A stretch of DNA of 64,000 bases from DAIOEK01 sp964648485 (GTDB lineage: Bacteria > Chloroflexota > Anaerolineae > Anaerolineales > Anaerolineaceae), in NCBI GenBank assembly GCA_964648485.1, contig CAZYOF010000004.1, positions 1-64,000 on the forward strand, in the 5' to 3' direction. The notes beneath the pieces were generated by a model. That model worked only from the letters and a program-made list of their open reading frames with translations. It searched no databases and was not told the origin of the DNA. The number at the start of each line of letters is the position of its first letter. Position 1 is the stretch's first letter. The position numbers were made by a program, and so were the translations under genes. Shown one piece after another: positions 1-9,560 of this stretch.

Positions 1-1131
1 AATGTAGCCCGCATCACTACCCAGGGGCAGGTCCTTTCAGAACGGGCGCGCTACCTCTACGTCTTCCAGGGTCTCGAGAAGATCGAAGTCGAAGAAGCCC
101 TGGCAGGTGAAATCATCGCCATCGCTGGTCTCGAAGGCATCGCCATCGGTGAGACCCTCGCCGACCCCGAAAACCCGGTTGCTTTACCGCCCATCCAGGT
201 GGAAGAACCCACCGTCCGTATGACCTTCGGGGTGAATACTTCGCCCTTTACCGGCAAGGAAGGCAAATGGAGCACCTCGCGCAAGTTGCGTGAACGCCTG
301 TTCGATGAGCTCAAGAATAATGTCGCCCTCCGTGTCACCGAAACCGAATACCCCGACACCTTCCTGGTAGCCGGACGCGGCGAACTGCACCTCGCCATCC
401 TCATCGAAACCATGCGCCGTGAAGGTTACGAGTTCCAGGTATCCCGCCCTGAAGCCATCATGCACACCGGCGAGAACGGCGAAACCCTCGAACCCTACGA
501 AGATGTCCACATCGAGACGAGTGCTGAAACTGTGGGTACGGTGGTCGAGATGCTCGGCAGCCGCCGCGGACGCATGATGAACATGGTCAACAACCCCGAT
601 AACACCGTCAGCTTGAATTACATCATTCCGGTCCGCGGGTTGCTCGGTTTCCGTTACCAGTTCCTGACCGCCACGCGCGGCATGGGCGTGTTGAATACCA
701 TCTTCCACGGGTACGATGAGCTGGCGGGTCCCATCACACAACGGGCGAGCAGTAGTATCGTTGCCTGGGAGGCGGGTACATCCAGCAAGTATGGCTTGAA
801 GAACGCCGAAGAGCGCGGCATCCTCTTCATCGGTCCGGGTGTGGAAGTGTATGAAGGGATGGTCATTGGTGAAACGCAGCGTCCCAGCGATGTGCCGGTG
901 AATGTCTGCAAGACCAAGCACCTCACCAACATGCGCTCTTCCAACAAGGATATCGAAGTCCGCCTCACCCCGCCGCGTGAGATGAGCCTCGATGAAGCCA
1001 TCGAATACCTCGCGGAAGATGAATTGCTCGAGGTCACTCCCCTCAACTTCCGCATCCGCAAGCGCATACTGAATACCGAAGAACGTGGAAAGCAGACCAA
1101 AAAAGCCAAAGAGGCTTTGGGCGAAGATTAA
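1..1131 (+). CDS. typA: Ribosome-associated GTPase TypA/BipA, C-terminal part (5' end outside window)
   Basis: TypA (BipA) is a translational GTPase of the EF-G family that binds the 70S ribosome and helps 50S assembly and stress or cold adaptation. The reading frame is open from base 1, so the N-terminal G domain lies upstream of the window. What remains is the part after the GTPase domain: a beta-barrel segment (ending ETLADPENP), the EF-G domain III-like region (RGELHLAILIETMRREGYE), the domain V-like region (GSRRGRMMNM) and the TypA-specific C-terminal domain (GMGVLNTIFHGYD, KTKHLTNMRSSNKD). The segment RGELHLAILIETMRREG is diagnostic for TypA against EF-G and LepA. The gene is followed at once by a strong terminator. 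Codon use is GC-rich compared with the window after 3.6 kb. Confidence 0.95.
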   Translation, partial: NVARITTQGQVLSERARYLYVFQGLEKIEVEEALAGEIIAIAGLEGIAIGETLADPENPVALPPIQVEEPTVRMTFGVNTSPFTGKEGKWSTSRKLRERLFDELKNNVALRVTETEYPDTFLVAGRGELHLAILIETMRREGYEFQVSRPEAIMHTGENGETLEPYEDVHIETSAETVGTVVEMLGSRRGRMMNMVNNPDNTVSLNYIIPVRGLLGFRYQFLTATRGMGVLNTIFHGYDELAGPITQRASSSIVAWEAGTSSKYGLKNAEERGILFIGPGVEVYEGMVIGETQRPSDVPVNVCKTKHLTNMRSSNKDIEVRLTPPREMSLDEAIEYLAEDELLEVTPLNFRIRKRILNTEERGKQTKKAKEALGED

Positions 1132-1161
1132 GCTTTCCAATTCTGGTCAAAAAGGTTTCCG

Positions 1162-1186
1162 GGTGCGCGCATAACGCACCTTTTTT
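1162..1186 (+). terminator. Intrinsic terminator after typA
   Basis: A 6-bp GC-rich stem (GGTGCG at 1162-1167 with CGCACC at 1175-1180) is followed directly by six T residues. It lies 31 bases past the typA stop codon, so it probably ends the typA transcript before mutS2. Confidence 0.85.
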
Positions 1187-1232
1187 GTGGATAATCACCG
1201 GAAAATTCCGAAACCCTTCCAATTTTTCATGA

Positions 1233-1238
1233 TATTCT
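1233..1238 (+). promoter_or_regulatory. Candidate -10 element of a leaderless mutS2 transcript
   Basis: TATTCT lies with its last base 8 bases before the mutS2 ATG. Transcription would start about at the ATG itself. No Shine-Dalgarno sequence precedes the ATG, which fits a leaderless message. No convincing -35 box is visible. Confidence 0.3.
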
Positions 1239-1245
1239 TAATCCT

Positions 1246-3630
1246 ATGAACGAAAAAACCCTGCAAACATTGGAATTTACCAAAATACGCGCCGCCCTCA
1301 CCGGTTTTGCCGGCTTTTCAGCTTCAGCAGAACTGGCAGCCCGCGCCCGTCCCACCCGTGATATCGCCCTCGCCGGAACCTGGCAGCGCCAGACTACGGA
1401 AGCGCGCTGGTTGCTCTCCTCCAATTTTGAGATCTCCGTCTCCGGCATGGAAGATATCCGCAAACAGTGTGATCTGGCATCCCGGGGCGGCGTTCTCCTC
1501 CCGGAAGATTTTCTGCTCATCAAGCAGTCGCTCATTATCGCCCGCGACACGCTCCGTCAACTCGAAAGATACCGTGAAGAGCTTCCTGAAATTCTGCAGG
1601 TCGTCTCTGGGTTGCAAATTCCATCGGGCGTTATCGAGCAAATCTCAAAGACCATCTCCGACCACGGTGATATTCTCGATGCCGCTTCAGACCGTCTGGC
1701 AGAGATCCGCCGTGATGTAAAGATCTGCCACGATCGTCTGCTCAGCAAGCTCGAGCGGATGGTCAACGATCCGCGCAACGGACCCATGCTGCAGGAACCG
1801 ATCATCACGCAGCGCGATGGTCGCTACGTCATCCCGCTGCGCTCCGAGTACAAGGGGCAGATCAAATCCATCGTGCACGATCAATCCTCCTCCGGTGCGA
1901 CCCTCTTTGTAGAGCCACTGGTAGTTATGGAACTCAACAACCAGTTCAGAGAATTGCAGCTCGCAGAGCGGGATGAAGAACGGCGCATCCTCACCGAACT
2001 GACCCGGGTCATCAGCGCCGCCGGTGAAGAGATTCGCCAGGTGGTGAATGTGATTGCAGATTTCGATTTCATCCTTGCCCGGGCAAAATATGCCGACAGC
2101 CTCTCCGCCTCCGAGCCTATTCTGGTGCCGATCAAGCGCCGGAAGGATGAGGGGCATCCGGGCAGCACCATCCAGCTTATCCGCGCCCGCCATCCCTTGC
2201 TCGACCCCGCGCAGGTGGTCCCCATCGACCTGGAGCTGGATCAGGATACCTTCTCCCTGATCATCACCGGTCCCAACACCGGTGGGAAGACGGTCACGCT
2301 CAAAACGGTTGGATTGCTGGCGGTCATGGCACAGTCGGGTATGCACATCCCCGCGCTGTCTGGCTCGAAGATCAGTGTGTTCGATGATATCTTCGCCGAT
2401 ATCGGCGATGAGCAGTCCATCGAGCAGTCCCTGTCCACTTTCTCGGGGCATATCACCAACATCATCCAGATTCTGAAGAAGGCGGATTCGTATTCCCTGG
2501 TGCTGCTCGATGAATTGGGCGCCGGTACCGATCCGCAGGAGGGTGCGGCGCTGGCGATGGCGATCGTGACGCACCTCATCGATCAGCAGGTGACCTGTCT
2601 GGTCGCAACCCATTATCCGGAGCTAAAAGCTTTTGCCCACAACACCCGGCATGTGATCAACGCCAGCCTCGAGTTCGACTTGCAGACGTTAAAACCCACC
2701 TACCACCTGTTGCTGGGTTTGCCGGGCAGATCCAACGCGCTGTCCATCGCAGAAAAGCTGGGCTTGCCGGAATCGATTATCAAGCTGGCAAGGGGCACCA
2801 TTCACCCGGATGAACTCCGCTCAGAAGACTTGCTCGATGAAATCTACCGCCAGCGTTCTGCTGCCCGTGAAGCCCGTGAGGCGGCGGAATCTGCCCAAAA
2901 ACAGGCTGCCGCGTTGGAAAAAGAATGGCGCGCCAAAGCCGAGCAAATTGAGCTGGAACGTGAGAAATATCTCGATTCCGCGCGCATAAAGGCGGAAGAT
3001 GAACTCTACGAACTGAAGAGGGAAATCGAAGAGATCCGCAAAGAAATGGCGCGCCTCAAAATGCCGCTGGATGAGGTGAAGGGGCTCCAACAGAAAACGA
3101 AGGATGTTGAAGTGATTGCGGATGCCATTACCGAGTCAAAAACCCGTAGCAAGCCGGTTCAGAAAGCTGATATAAAGAAGGGAACCAGAGTGATCATCGG
3201 CAGCCTGGGAATGCAGGGTATAGTGGAAGAAATCTCTGGCGATGAAGCCGAAGTGCTGGTCGGAAGGCTGCACATGCGTGCCCGGGTAGCCGAGTTGCGC
3301 AGAATGGGAGATGTCGAACCGGAGAAGCCCATACCGGTCAAACCGGCGAAGAAAACATCATCGCCTGCCCCTGCCAGAACCACAATGATGGAATTGGATT
3401 TGCGCGGCGAACGTGCAGAAGATGCGTTGGATCGGGTGGATCGTTACCTGGATGAAGCCTACAGTAACGGCATGCCCTTTGTCCGCATCATCCACGGCAA
3501 GGGAACTGGCAGACTGCGGCAGGTAATTCGCGAAGCACTGAGAGCATCATCCCTTGTCAAACGCTTCGAGACAGGCATGGAATCCGAAGGTGGTGATGGA
3601 GTTACGGTGGTACTTCTGAACACGGATTAA
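1246..3630 (+). CDS. mutS2: MutS2-family ATPase/endonuclease (Smr domain)
   Basis: MutS2 is a MutS-like ATPase without the mismatch-recognition domain. It suppresses homologous recombination and, in Bacillus, splits or rescues collided ribosomes. The length of 794 residues is typical. Visible domains are a core/clamp region (about 1-320), Walker A GPNTGGKT (about 342-349), Walker B/signature region LVLLDELGAGTDPQEG (about 418-433), a charged coiled coil (about 525-620), a KOW-like segment (GTRVIIGSLGMQGIVEEI, about 650) and a C-terminal Smr domain with LDLRGERAEDAL (about 717) and HGKGTGRL (about 750), the nuclease-associated motifs. It is preceded by the typA terminator and followed by a long hairpin between convergent genes, so it is probably monocistronic. 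Confidence 0.95.
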   Translation: MNEKTLQTLEFTKIRAALTGFAGFSASAELAARARPTRDIALAGTWQRQTTEARWLLSSNFEISVSGMEDIRKQCDLASRGGVLLPEDFLLIKQSLIIARDTLRQLERYREELPEILQVVSGLQIPSGVIEQISKTISDHGDILDAASDRLAEIRRDVKICHDRLLSKLERMVNDPRNGPMLQEPIITQRDGRYVIPLRSEYKGQIKSIVHDQSSSGATLFVEPLVVMELNNQFRELQLAERDEERRILTELTRVISAAGEEIRQVVNVIADFDFILARAKYADSLSASEPILVPIKRRKDEGHPGSTIQLIRARHPLLDPAQVVPIDLELDQDTFSLIITGPNTGGKTVTLKTVGLLAVMAQSGMHIPALSGSKISVFDDIFADIGDEQSIEQSLSTFSGHITNIIQILKKADSYSLVLLDELGAGTDPQEGAALAMAIVTHLIDQQVTCLVATHYPELKAFAHNTRHVINASLEFDLQTLKPTYHLLLGLPGRSNALSIAEKLGLPESIIKLARGTIHPDELRSEDLLDEIYRQRSAAREAREAAESAQKQAAALEKEWRAKAEQIELEREKYLDSARIKAEDELYELKREIEEIRKEMARLKMPLDEVKGLQQKTKDVEVIADAITESKTRSKPVQKADIKKGTRVIIGSLGMQGIVEEISGDEAEVLVGRLHMRARVAELRRMGDVEPEKPIPVKPAKKTSSPAPARTTMMELDLRGERAEDALDRVDRYLDEAYSNGMPFVRIIHGKGTGRLRQVIREALRASSLVKRFETGMESEGGDGVTVVLLNTD

Positions 3631-3634
3631 AACA

Positions 3635-3697
3635 AAGAAGTCGATGGTGTGGGACGAGAACACAATCGACTTCTTCCCGCAAGGCCCCTTGCCTTGC
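3635..3697. terminator. Hairpins between convergent mutS2 and the BTAD regulator gene
   Basis: Two inverted repeats fill this short convergent gap. The first has perfect 11-bp arms (AAGAAGTCGAT at 3635-3645, ATCGACTTCTT at 3665-3675). The second has 7-bp arms (GCAAGGC at 3679-3685, GCCTTGC at 3691-3697). Read on the minus strand, the first is followed by TGTTTT, so termination of the minus-strand operon is the better supported role. Action on mutS2 is possible but no T run is present on the plus strand. Confidence 0.55.
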
Positions 3698-3765
3698 GAA
3701 GAAACAGTCTGTTGATTGGAGTAAATATAACACCCAACCGTAGACAAAATATAGACACTCCGCAA

Positions 3766-6700
3766 TTACTGGATGGATTTGTCGATGGTGCTATAACAGA
3801 TCTGCCAGCGCTTCTTCATGGGTGCCGATTTGCATCCGGCAGAGATTACGTCGAGGTACTGTAAAGCTTTTGCTTTCCAGTCCAGTCTGGTTTCATCTGG
3901 TACTGTGTTGGGAGAGTCCTTGAGTAGAATCTGGTAGATCAACTCCGGCCAAATTCCTTCAATTTGGATGGGGGCATGGATCGCCTTATCAAACAATTCT
4001 GAACCGGTACTTATATCTCCCCGCAAATAAGCCAGGCGGCTCAAAAGCAGTAGAATAATGTTGTAATAAGCACTGAGTTTGTTAGATTCAGCTTCCTTAA
4101 GCAAGTCCTGTAGTTCCATTTCGCCTGCTTCAAGTCTGGATCTGGAAGGATCAAGAACGTAGTAATGTACTCTGGTCGTAAGGATGTAACTACCGATCTG
4201 TAAATCAGTGCATAATTTATATGCCTCATCCAGGTACTGATATCCCTGATCAATATTTCCCTGGAATCCGATCACAAGCGCCAACCGTGAGAGCAGATCA
4301 CTTTTATAGAAGCCATCCACTTGCGATTCAAGCCCCATCTTGTAGAGGTCAGCTGCTTCCGCGTAATTCATCAGATATCGGCAAATATCACCTTGTGTTT
4401 GGATACAAAATGTAGAGATGTCGGGAAAAGGAATAGACTGACTGGATAATTTTGATTGCTCAGCCAGACTCCAGGCTTCATCCATTTTGCCCCGGCAGGC
4501 TTTTGCAATTGCAGCATAGGTTGCAATGATGGTTTGCATCCGTAAATCTTCTGTCTTCCGGGCTAAATTAAGCCCTGATTCTGCTTCCTGTTCGGCTTTT
4601 ATGTTATCGCTGAAATAAACAGAGCAAATGGTCATTTGCGCAAAAACTTTTGCCTGCCCTTCCAGATCATTGGTAGTAATATAGGCACGCTGTGCCTTTT
4701 CAACGTACTCCATGCCCAAAGCAGGTGATCCTGTCAAGATGAGTAAATATGCGTAGTCATGGTATAACCCTGCTGCCATCGCCAGAAGTTCGTGATCCAA
4801 TTGCTCTGGCAGCATCGCGATACTATCTTCGAGAACGGATTTTGCCTCATCTAATCGGTTTAGCATAAATAAAAATTTTGACTTTCGCTCGAGAGCCTGC
4901 AGTAAAACAAAGAGATCGCCAGAATCTGAAAGATACCTTATGGCTTGATCGATAACGACGACACCTTCGAAATATTCACGGTTTAAAAATTTATGCATTG
5001 CTGCAAAGAGATGACTGGTTCCCAGCAATAACGATGATGAACGCCTTTCGCCAATCTTCCTGATGGCATTACTAATCTGTATGAGATTCTCACCATCTTG
5101 TGTTTCATAGGCGAGGTTAGCCCAATCTCTGTAAAAGCGTTGGATCGTTCGGTCATCGAGCTGTAATTCAATTAATGGGAGTAAAGTTTCAGCCTCCAGG
5201 TATGCATGCACAGTATCGGCAGGTGAAGCCAGCTGTCGGGCAAATTTTGCAGCATTTTTCCACTCAGTAAATGCGCTAAGTAAATCACCGCTCGAAGAAT
5301 AATGATGCGCCAGTAATGCCGCCCTGGAATCATGGGGGAGGGAGGGAACTTGCTCGAGTGCTCGGGCAACTCTGCGATGTAAAAAACGTTTCCGGGCAGA
5401 ACTGATTTCCATTAAGACTATTTCTTTAAATGCATTCTGGGTAAAACAATAGCCGATGGTATGCAGCGATGTTTCTTCAGATGAAGTTAAGATGCCCATC
5501 TGTTCCAATTCTTCTAAGGCATCAACAACATTTTCGGGTGATATTTGTGAAATGTTCTCTATTAAGTCAATGGTGATGGGTGCCCCGTAGATTGCTGCGA
5601 TAGATAATATCTGTTTTAAATCGGGAGATAATTGGTGATATCTTCCTCGCAAGATAGACTGAATATTTGTTGGCAAGTATGTTTTTATTGACCGACCAGA
5701 GAATAATGCATCGATGAACTGTGGGCTGCGGATTGCTTCAATGGTCAGCAGGGGATTTCCATTGGTGTAGGAATGAAGGATCTCTTTTTGATTTTGAGGG
5801 ATTTGCCTTCCGAGAGACTTCTCAAATAATTGCCCTTCTTCTGATAAAGATAAGTTTTTTGGATAAATGCGCGTGAGGAGGTCTTTATCATTAAGTAAAT
5901 GCAGCAAATCATCCTGCCCTTTTGATGGACGGCTCATATCACTGGTAATGATCAGGTTTATTCTTTGTGGTATTAGCTTCCGGGCGATCAGGAGCATGAT
6001 TAATTGGATGGTTGCCTGATCTGCCCATTGATAATCATCCAGCAGCAGCAGGATTTTTTTATTTTCAACCAGCACTTCAAAATACCGCAGGAATAACTCG
6101 CTAACCGGGATCATGGCGTCATCGGTCACAACATTAGCCGGATCCCTGTACAATATCGGATTGATTGCCGCATCTAAGGAGAGTAGTTTTAGCCTGTCTT
6201 CGCTTCGCAAACGGGCAAGCTCCTGTGATTCCAGATCTGATCTCGCCATTGCAATTAATGGTTGGAACGGAATGCCATGCGTAGAAAAATAACACGGGGC
6301 GACCAGCATACGGTTAGTTTTGGATGACCTGTTAAAAAATTCATGTACAAGTCGTGTTTTACCGATTCCCATTTCGCCCAAAACTATAGATACTTTCCCG
6401 CCTTCTTCTGAAATAAACAACCGGTGAATTTCTTCTGCACGACCAATAAAAATAGGCAGATTAGTTTGAAGAGATGCAGTCTGGAATATATCTTTGCTTT
6501 TCTCGTTTCGCTTCAGGGTATCTAGTACTTCTGTAAACTGGATGGAGGGTCTTTCTGAAAGATCCCGCTCAAATAGAAGTTTTACATAATTGCCATGTTT
6601 GAGTGCTTCTGCCAGATTTCCGGATTTTGCCAGCGAGTGGATTAGTTTGATGTGTAATTCTTCGTTGTACGGGTCGGTGACGAGTGCAGAGCGGATCCAT

Positions 6701-7272
6701 TCCATTAAAGCGATTAGATTATTAATTGTCTCACAGTGGCTTATCAATCGCATTATCAGATTCTCGCGAGCGATCAACAGGTTTTGTTCGGTCTCAGATA
6801 TCCAATCATCGAGTGCAATTGAATCTGGAAGAGAAATACCCGAAAGAAAACTTGAAGAACGCCAGAGTCGAACCGTATCTGCCATTAGTTGATATAGATC
6901 ATCGGGCAGAGGCTGGGTATCAGGAATTTCCCAGGGCGTCCGCCCAATCTCGTGCAACGCATTCACATAATCAACAGCATCCACCTGCACATAGTCAAAA
7001 TTAATGGTAACCTGGTTGGTATCAGCCAGAACCATATCAGGTGTTGGCAGGCTGGACCGTAATTTTCCTAGATGGTCACGCAACTGTGCCCTGGCTGTCT
7101 TTTCACTGGATTCTGACCAGAAAATAGTGAGTATTTGGCTGCGTGGAACAGGCGAGGGGTGACTGGCAAGGTAGAATAACAAAGCGCGCGATGTGCGCCT
7201 GGGAATGGGATAAGGTTGATTTTTCCAGTAGATTTGAGGGCTGCCTAAAAGCGAAATCTGGAGCTTATCCAT
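3766..7272 (-). CDS. BTAD/SARP-type transcriptional regulator with AAA ATPase and TPR-like repeats
   Basis: A very large (1168 aa) signal-transduction ATPase of the AfsR/MalT-like type. The N terminus (about 1-95) has a winged-helix OmpR/SARP-like fold (ARAQLRDHLGKLRSSLP is the typical second half). It is followed by a BTAD helical domain (about 100-260, with DPYNEELHIKLIHSLAKSG), a P-loop NTPase with Walker A GEMGIGKTRLVHEFF (near 297) and Walker B ILLLLDDYQWADQ (near 405), and a long helical TPR-like tail (about 650-1150). No LuxR HTH is seen at the C terminus, so DNA binding would rest on the N-terminal domain. It begins 7 bases after recN and is the last gene of a nadK operon. The ligand and target genes cannot be read from sequence. 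Confidence 0.85.
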   Translation of the reverse strand: MDKLQISLLGSPQIYWKNQPYPIPRRTSRALLFYLASHPSPVPRSQILTIFWSESSEKTARAQLRDHLGKLRSSLPTPDMVLADTNQVTINFDYVQVDAVDYVNALHEIGRTPWEIPDTQPLPDDLYQLMADTVRLWRSSSFLSGISLPDSIALDDWISETEQNLLIARENLIMRLISHCETINNLIALMEWIRSALVTDPYNEELHIKLIHSLAKSGNLAEALKHGNYVKLLFERDLSERPSIQFTEVLDTLKRNEKSKDIFQTASLQTNLPIFIGRAEEIHRLFISEEGGKVSIVLGEMGIGKTRLVHEFFNRSSKTNRMLVAPCYFSTHGIPFQPLIAMARSDLESQELARLRSEDRLKLLSLDAAINPILYRDPANVVTDDAMIPVSELFLRYFEVLVENKKILLLLDDYQWADQATIQLIMLLIARKLIPQRINLIITSDMSRPSKGQDDLLHLLNDKDLLTRIYPKNLSLSEEGQLFEKSLGRQIPQNQKEILHSYTNGNPLLTIEAIRSPQFIDALFSGRSIKTYLPTNIQSILRGRYHQLSPDLKQILSIAAIYGAPITIDLIENISQISPENVVDALEELEQMGILTSSEETSLHTIGYCFTQNAFKEIVLMEISSARKRFLHRRVARALEQVPSLPHDSRAALLAHHYSSSGDLLSAFTEWKNAAKFARQLASPADTVHAYLEAETLLPLIELQLDDRTIQRFYRDWANLAYETQDGENLIQISNAIRKIGERRSSSLLLGTSHLFAAMHKFLNREYFEGVVVIDQAIRYLSDSGDLFVLLQALERKSKFLFMLNRLDEAKSVLEDSIAMLPEQLDHELLAMAAGLYHDYAYLLILTGSPALGMEYVEKAQRAYITTNDLEGQAKVFAQMTICSVYFSDNIKAEQEAESGLNLARKTEDLRMQTIIATYAAIAKACRGKMDEAWSLAEQSKLSSQSIPFPDISTFCIQTQGDICRYLMNYAEAADLYKMGLESQVDGFYKSDLLSRLALVIGFQGNIDQGYQYLDEAYKLCTDLQIGSYILTTRVHYYVLDPSRSRLEAGEMELQDLLKEAESNKLSAYYNIILLLLSRLAYLRGDISTGSELFDKAIHAPIQIEGIWPELIYQILLKDSPNTVPDETRLDWKAKALQYLDVISAGCKSAPMKKRWQICYSTIDKSIQ

Positions 7273-7279
7273 GGCTGAA

Positions 7280-9007
7280 TCAATCTGGATGGATGTCTTC
7301 TATTGTAGAATCTAGTAGTTCTCTGGCAGATTGGATTGTACTCTCGCTGGTGTTGCCGAGCATGGCTGCTAATTCTAAAATTCTTTCTTCGCGGTTGAGA
7401 GAGATGAGGGAGGTTGTGGTTCGACCCTCAATCGTATTTTTCTGAACCCGGAAATGAGCAGATCCATATGCTGCCAGTTGTGGTAAATGTGTAACGCAAA
7501 AAACCTGGTGAGATCTGGCAAGTTCCCACAGTTTTTTGCCTACGATGGAACCCACGCGTCCGCCTATGCCTTGATCGATTTCGTCAAATATCAATGTTGG
7601 CACCGGATCTTCAGCTGCCAAGACATTCTTGAGCGCCAGCATCAGTCGGGATGTCTCGCCGCCGGATGCGATTTTTACAAGTGGTTTTAAGCCTTCACCC
7701 GGATTGGGCGCAATCAAGAACTCGATTGTATCCATGCCCCGCGAATCAAACGCTACGCGCCCACCATCATTTAGAACAATCCCTTGATCATCGGGCGAGT
7801 GTTCCATACTTACCTGAAATCTCGCACCGCTCATCTTCAGGTCAGTCAATTGAGACTCCACCGCCTGGCTCAGCAAGGTTGATGCACCTATTCTGGTCTG
7901 GCTAAGGGTGTGTGCCAATTCAGTTGTTTTTTCAAGTGCTGCGATTTCTGCTGATTGTAATTCCAGCAACTTTTCGCTGCTTCTGGAAATATTCTCCAAT
8001 GTCTGGCTGGTTTTTTGAGCAAAATGCAGCACTTCTGTGATGCTCCCACCATATTTTTTCTTGAGATTCTGGATCAACTGAAGACGCTCTTCGACTTCCA
8101 TCAGTCTGCGTGGATTAAATTCAATCTGGTCTGAATAACCACGGATTTCTCTGACAAGGTCCGTTATATTCACAAGGATCGATTCCAATTGATCAGATTG
8201 AGGCAATAGCGATGGATCTACGCGGATCAGCGACTGCATAGAATGTTGAACCTGCCCAAGTTGGTCATCTACCGAGGGGGATTCAGGTGTAGATTCATCC
8301 AGAATAGTAAGAATCTCTTGAGCAGCAGTGGCAAGATTCTCTGCATTTGCCAGACGGGTACGTTCTGCTTCCAATTCGAGATCTTCACCTTCAGACAATC
8401 TGGCTGTTTCGATTTCATTTAATTGGAATTGCATCAATTCTATCTTTGCTGCAGCTTCCTTTTCCAAACGTTGTAATTCGCGTATATCTTTTCGTATGGA
8501 GGTTAATTCTTGATAAGCAGTCTGATATTTTTGAAATATTTCTTCATTTTTCGCATATCGGTCAAGGAGTGAAAGATGTGATTTTGTGTTCAGCAGAGAA
8601 AGATACTCAGACTGACCATGAATATCAACCAGATAACTTCCAATCTCACGAAGAATGCTCTGATTAACAGTGTGTCCATTAATTCGAGCAGTGCTTCGAC
8701 CTTCAGAGCGTATTTCTCTTTCAATGATGAGAACTCCGAATTCTTCCACCAACTCATACTTAGAAAGAATTTGTTCGAGGTCATTCTGTCGGAGGTCATA
8801 CGAAAACCAGGCTTCCAGATGAGCTTTCGATGCCCCCGTACGAATGAAGGTGATGTCTGCGGGTCCACCCAATAAAGTGAGAATAGCATCCAGAATGATG
8901 GACTTTCCGGCTCCGGTCTCACCGGTTAGGATAACCAATCCTTCACCAGGTTCAAAATTTAGCTGGTCGATAATTGCAAAATCGGAAATAAGAAGTCGGG
9001 TAAGCAT
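7280..9007 (-). CDS. recN: DNA repair protein RecN
   Basis: RecN is an SMC-like ATPase that acts early in double-strand-break repair. The N-terminal ATPase half has Walker A LTGETGAGKS. A long coiled-coil centre contains the RecN sequence SEYLSLLNTKSHL. The C-terminal half has an ABC-like signature (KIASGGETSRLMLALK) and Walker B TLIFDEIDQGIGG. I chose the ATG at 9007, which follows the upstream stop codon (9011-9009) by one base. An in-frame GTG at 9031 would add eight residues (through FEDN) overlapping the upstream gene. Length 575 aa is normal. It sits between a zinc-finger membrane protein gene and the BTAD regulator in a minus-strand operon starting at nadK. Confidence 0.95.
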   Translation of the reverse strand: MLTRLLISDFAIIDQLNFEPGEGLVILTGETGAGKSIILDAILTLLGGPADITFIRTGASKAHLEAWFSYDLRQNDLEQILSKYELVEEFGVLIIEREIRSEGRSTARINGHTVNQSILREIGSYLVDIHGQSEYLSLLNTKSHLSLLDRYAKNEEIFQKYQTAYQELTSIRKDIRELQRLEKEAAAKIELMQFQLNEIETARLSEGEDLELEAERTRLANAENLATAAQEILTILDESTPESPSVDDQLGQVQHSMQSLIRVDPSLLPQSDQLESILVNITDLVREIRGYSDQIEFNPRRLMEVEERLQLIQNLKKKYGGSITEVLHFAQKTSQTLENISRSSEKLLELQSAEIAALEKTTELAHTLSQTRIGASTLLSQAVESQLTDLKMSGARFQVSMEHSPDDQGIVLNDGGRVAFDSRGMDTIEFLIAPNPGEGLKPLVKIASGGETSRLMLALKNVLAAEDPVPTLIFDEIDQGIGGRVGSIVGKKLWELARSHQVFCVTHLPQLAAYGSAHFRVQKNTIEGRTTTSLISLNREERILELAAMLGNTSESTIQSARELLDSTIEDIHPD

Positions 9008-9008
9008 A

Positions 9009-9560
9009 TTATCTTCGAATGGATATACCACTCAAGCGGTAATACATGGATGAAGTAACCAGAAATAAATAAATGATCTGCCAGATGAGGGATAATCCAG
9101 TGCCACCCAGGCTTGATATACTTCCTCCCCCAAAAAGCGAAAGCAAGAGGAATGTGATCGGAAGCAACATGAGGGATAATCCACCCAGGGCAGTTCCAGC
9201 AGCGGCGGTGATAAATAGCCATTTCGATCTTCGCTTACGAATGACAAATCTGACTGCTTCGGCAATCAACATACCAATAATTGGAGCAAGAATAATTGTA
9301 AAAAAACCGAAGAAACGGGAGATATAACTGCCAAGGATACTTAGCAAGAATGCTGAAATGAAAGCGAGTGGATAATCATACCAGACGGCGGTATCAAATA
9401 CTTTTTGTTGTCCACGTACACATTCTTTACAACGGTAACCGGTGGGAGTCAGGACAGCGCATTTCGGGCAAATGGGCTTTTCGCAACGGTTACAGCGCAA
9501 GCTGGTTTCACGATCGGGATGGTTAGCGCAGGTCAGAATCTCTGAGGAAGGATCAGTCAT
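9009..9560 (-). CDS. B-box-like zinc-finger membrane protein
   Basis: A 183-residue protein with an N-terminal Cys/His-rich region (about 11-46: CANHPDRE, CNRCEKPICPKCA, GYRCKECV) that reads as a B-box-like zinc-binding module. Four or so hydrophobic segments follow (about 62-80, 84-105, 115-140 and 150-175). Proteins of this build are common in Chloroflexota and Actinobacteria and have no established role. The start overlaps the nadK stop by 4 bases, and its own stop is one base from the recN ATG, so it is translationally coupled to both. Whether it relates to NAD or DNA repair is unknown. The glycine-rich loop GGGSISSLGGTG precedes the last membrane segment. Confidence 0.75.
   Translation of the reverse strand: MTDPSSEILTCANHPDRETSLRCNRCEKPICPKCAVLTPTGYRCKECVRGQQKVFDTAVWYDYPLAFISAFLLSILGSYISRFFGFFTIILAPIIGMLIAEAVRFVIRKRRSKWLFITAAAGTALGGLSLMLLPITFLLLSLFGGGSISSLGGTGLSLIWQIIYLFLVTSSMYYRLSGISIRR

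Noticed and set aside
184..1140. Long antisense frame opposite typA
   Set aside because: A shadow of the real typA codons; no recognisable protein features.
1687..2613. Long antisense frame opposite mutS2
   Set aside because: A mirror of GC-rich mutS2 codons without domain signals.
9007..9031. GTG at 9031 as recN start
   Set aside because: It would overlap the upstream gene by 23 bases; the ATG at 9007 sits one base after that stop and gives the usual RecN N terminus.
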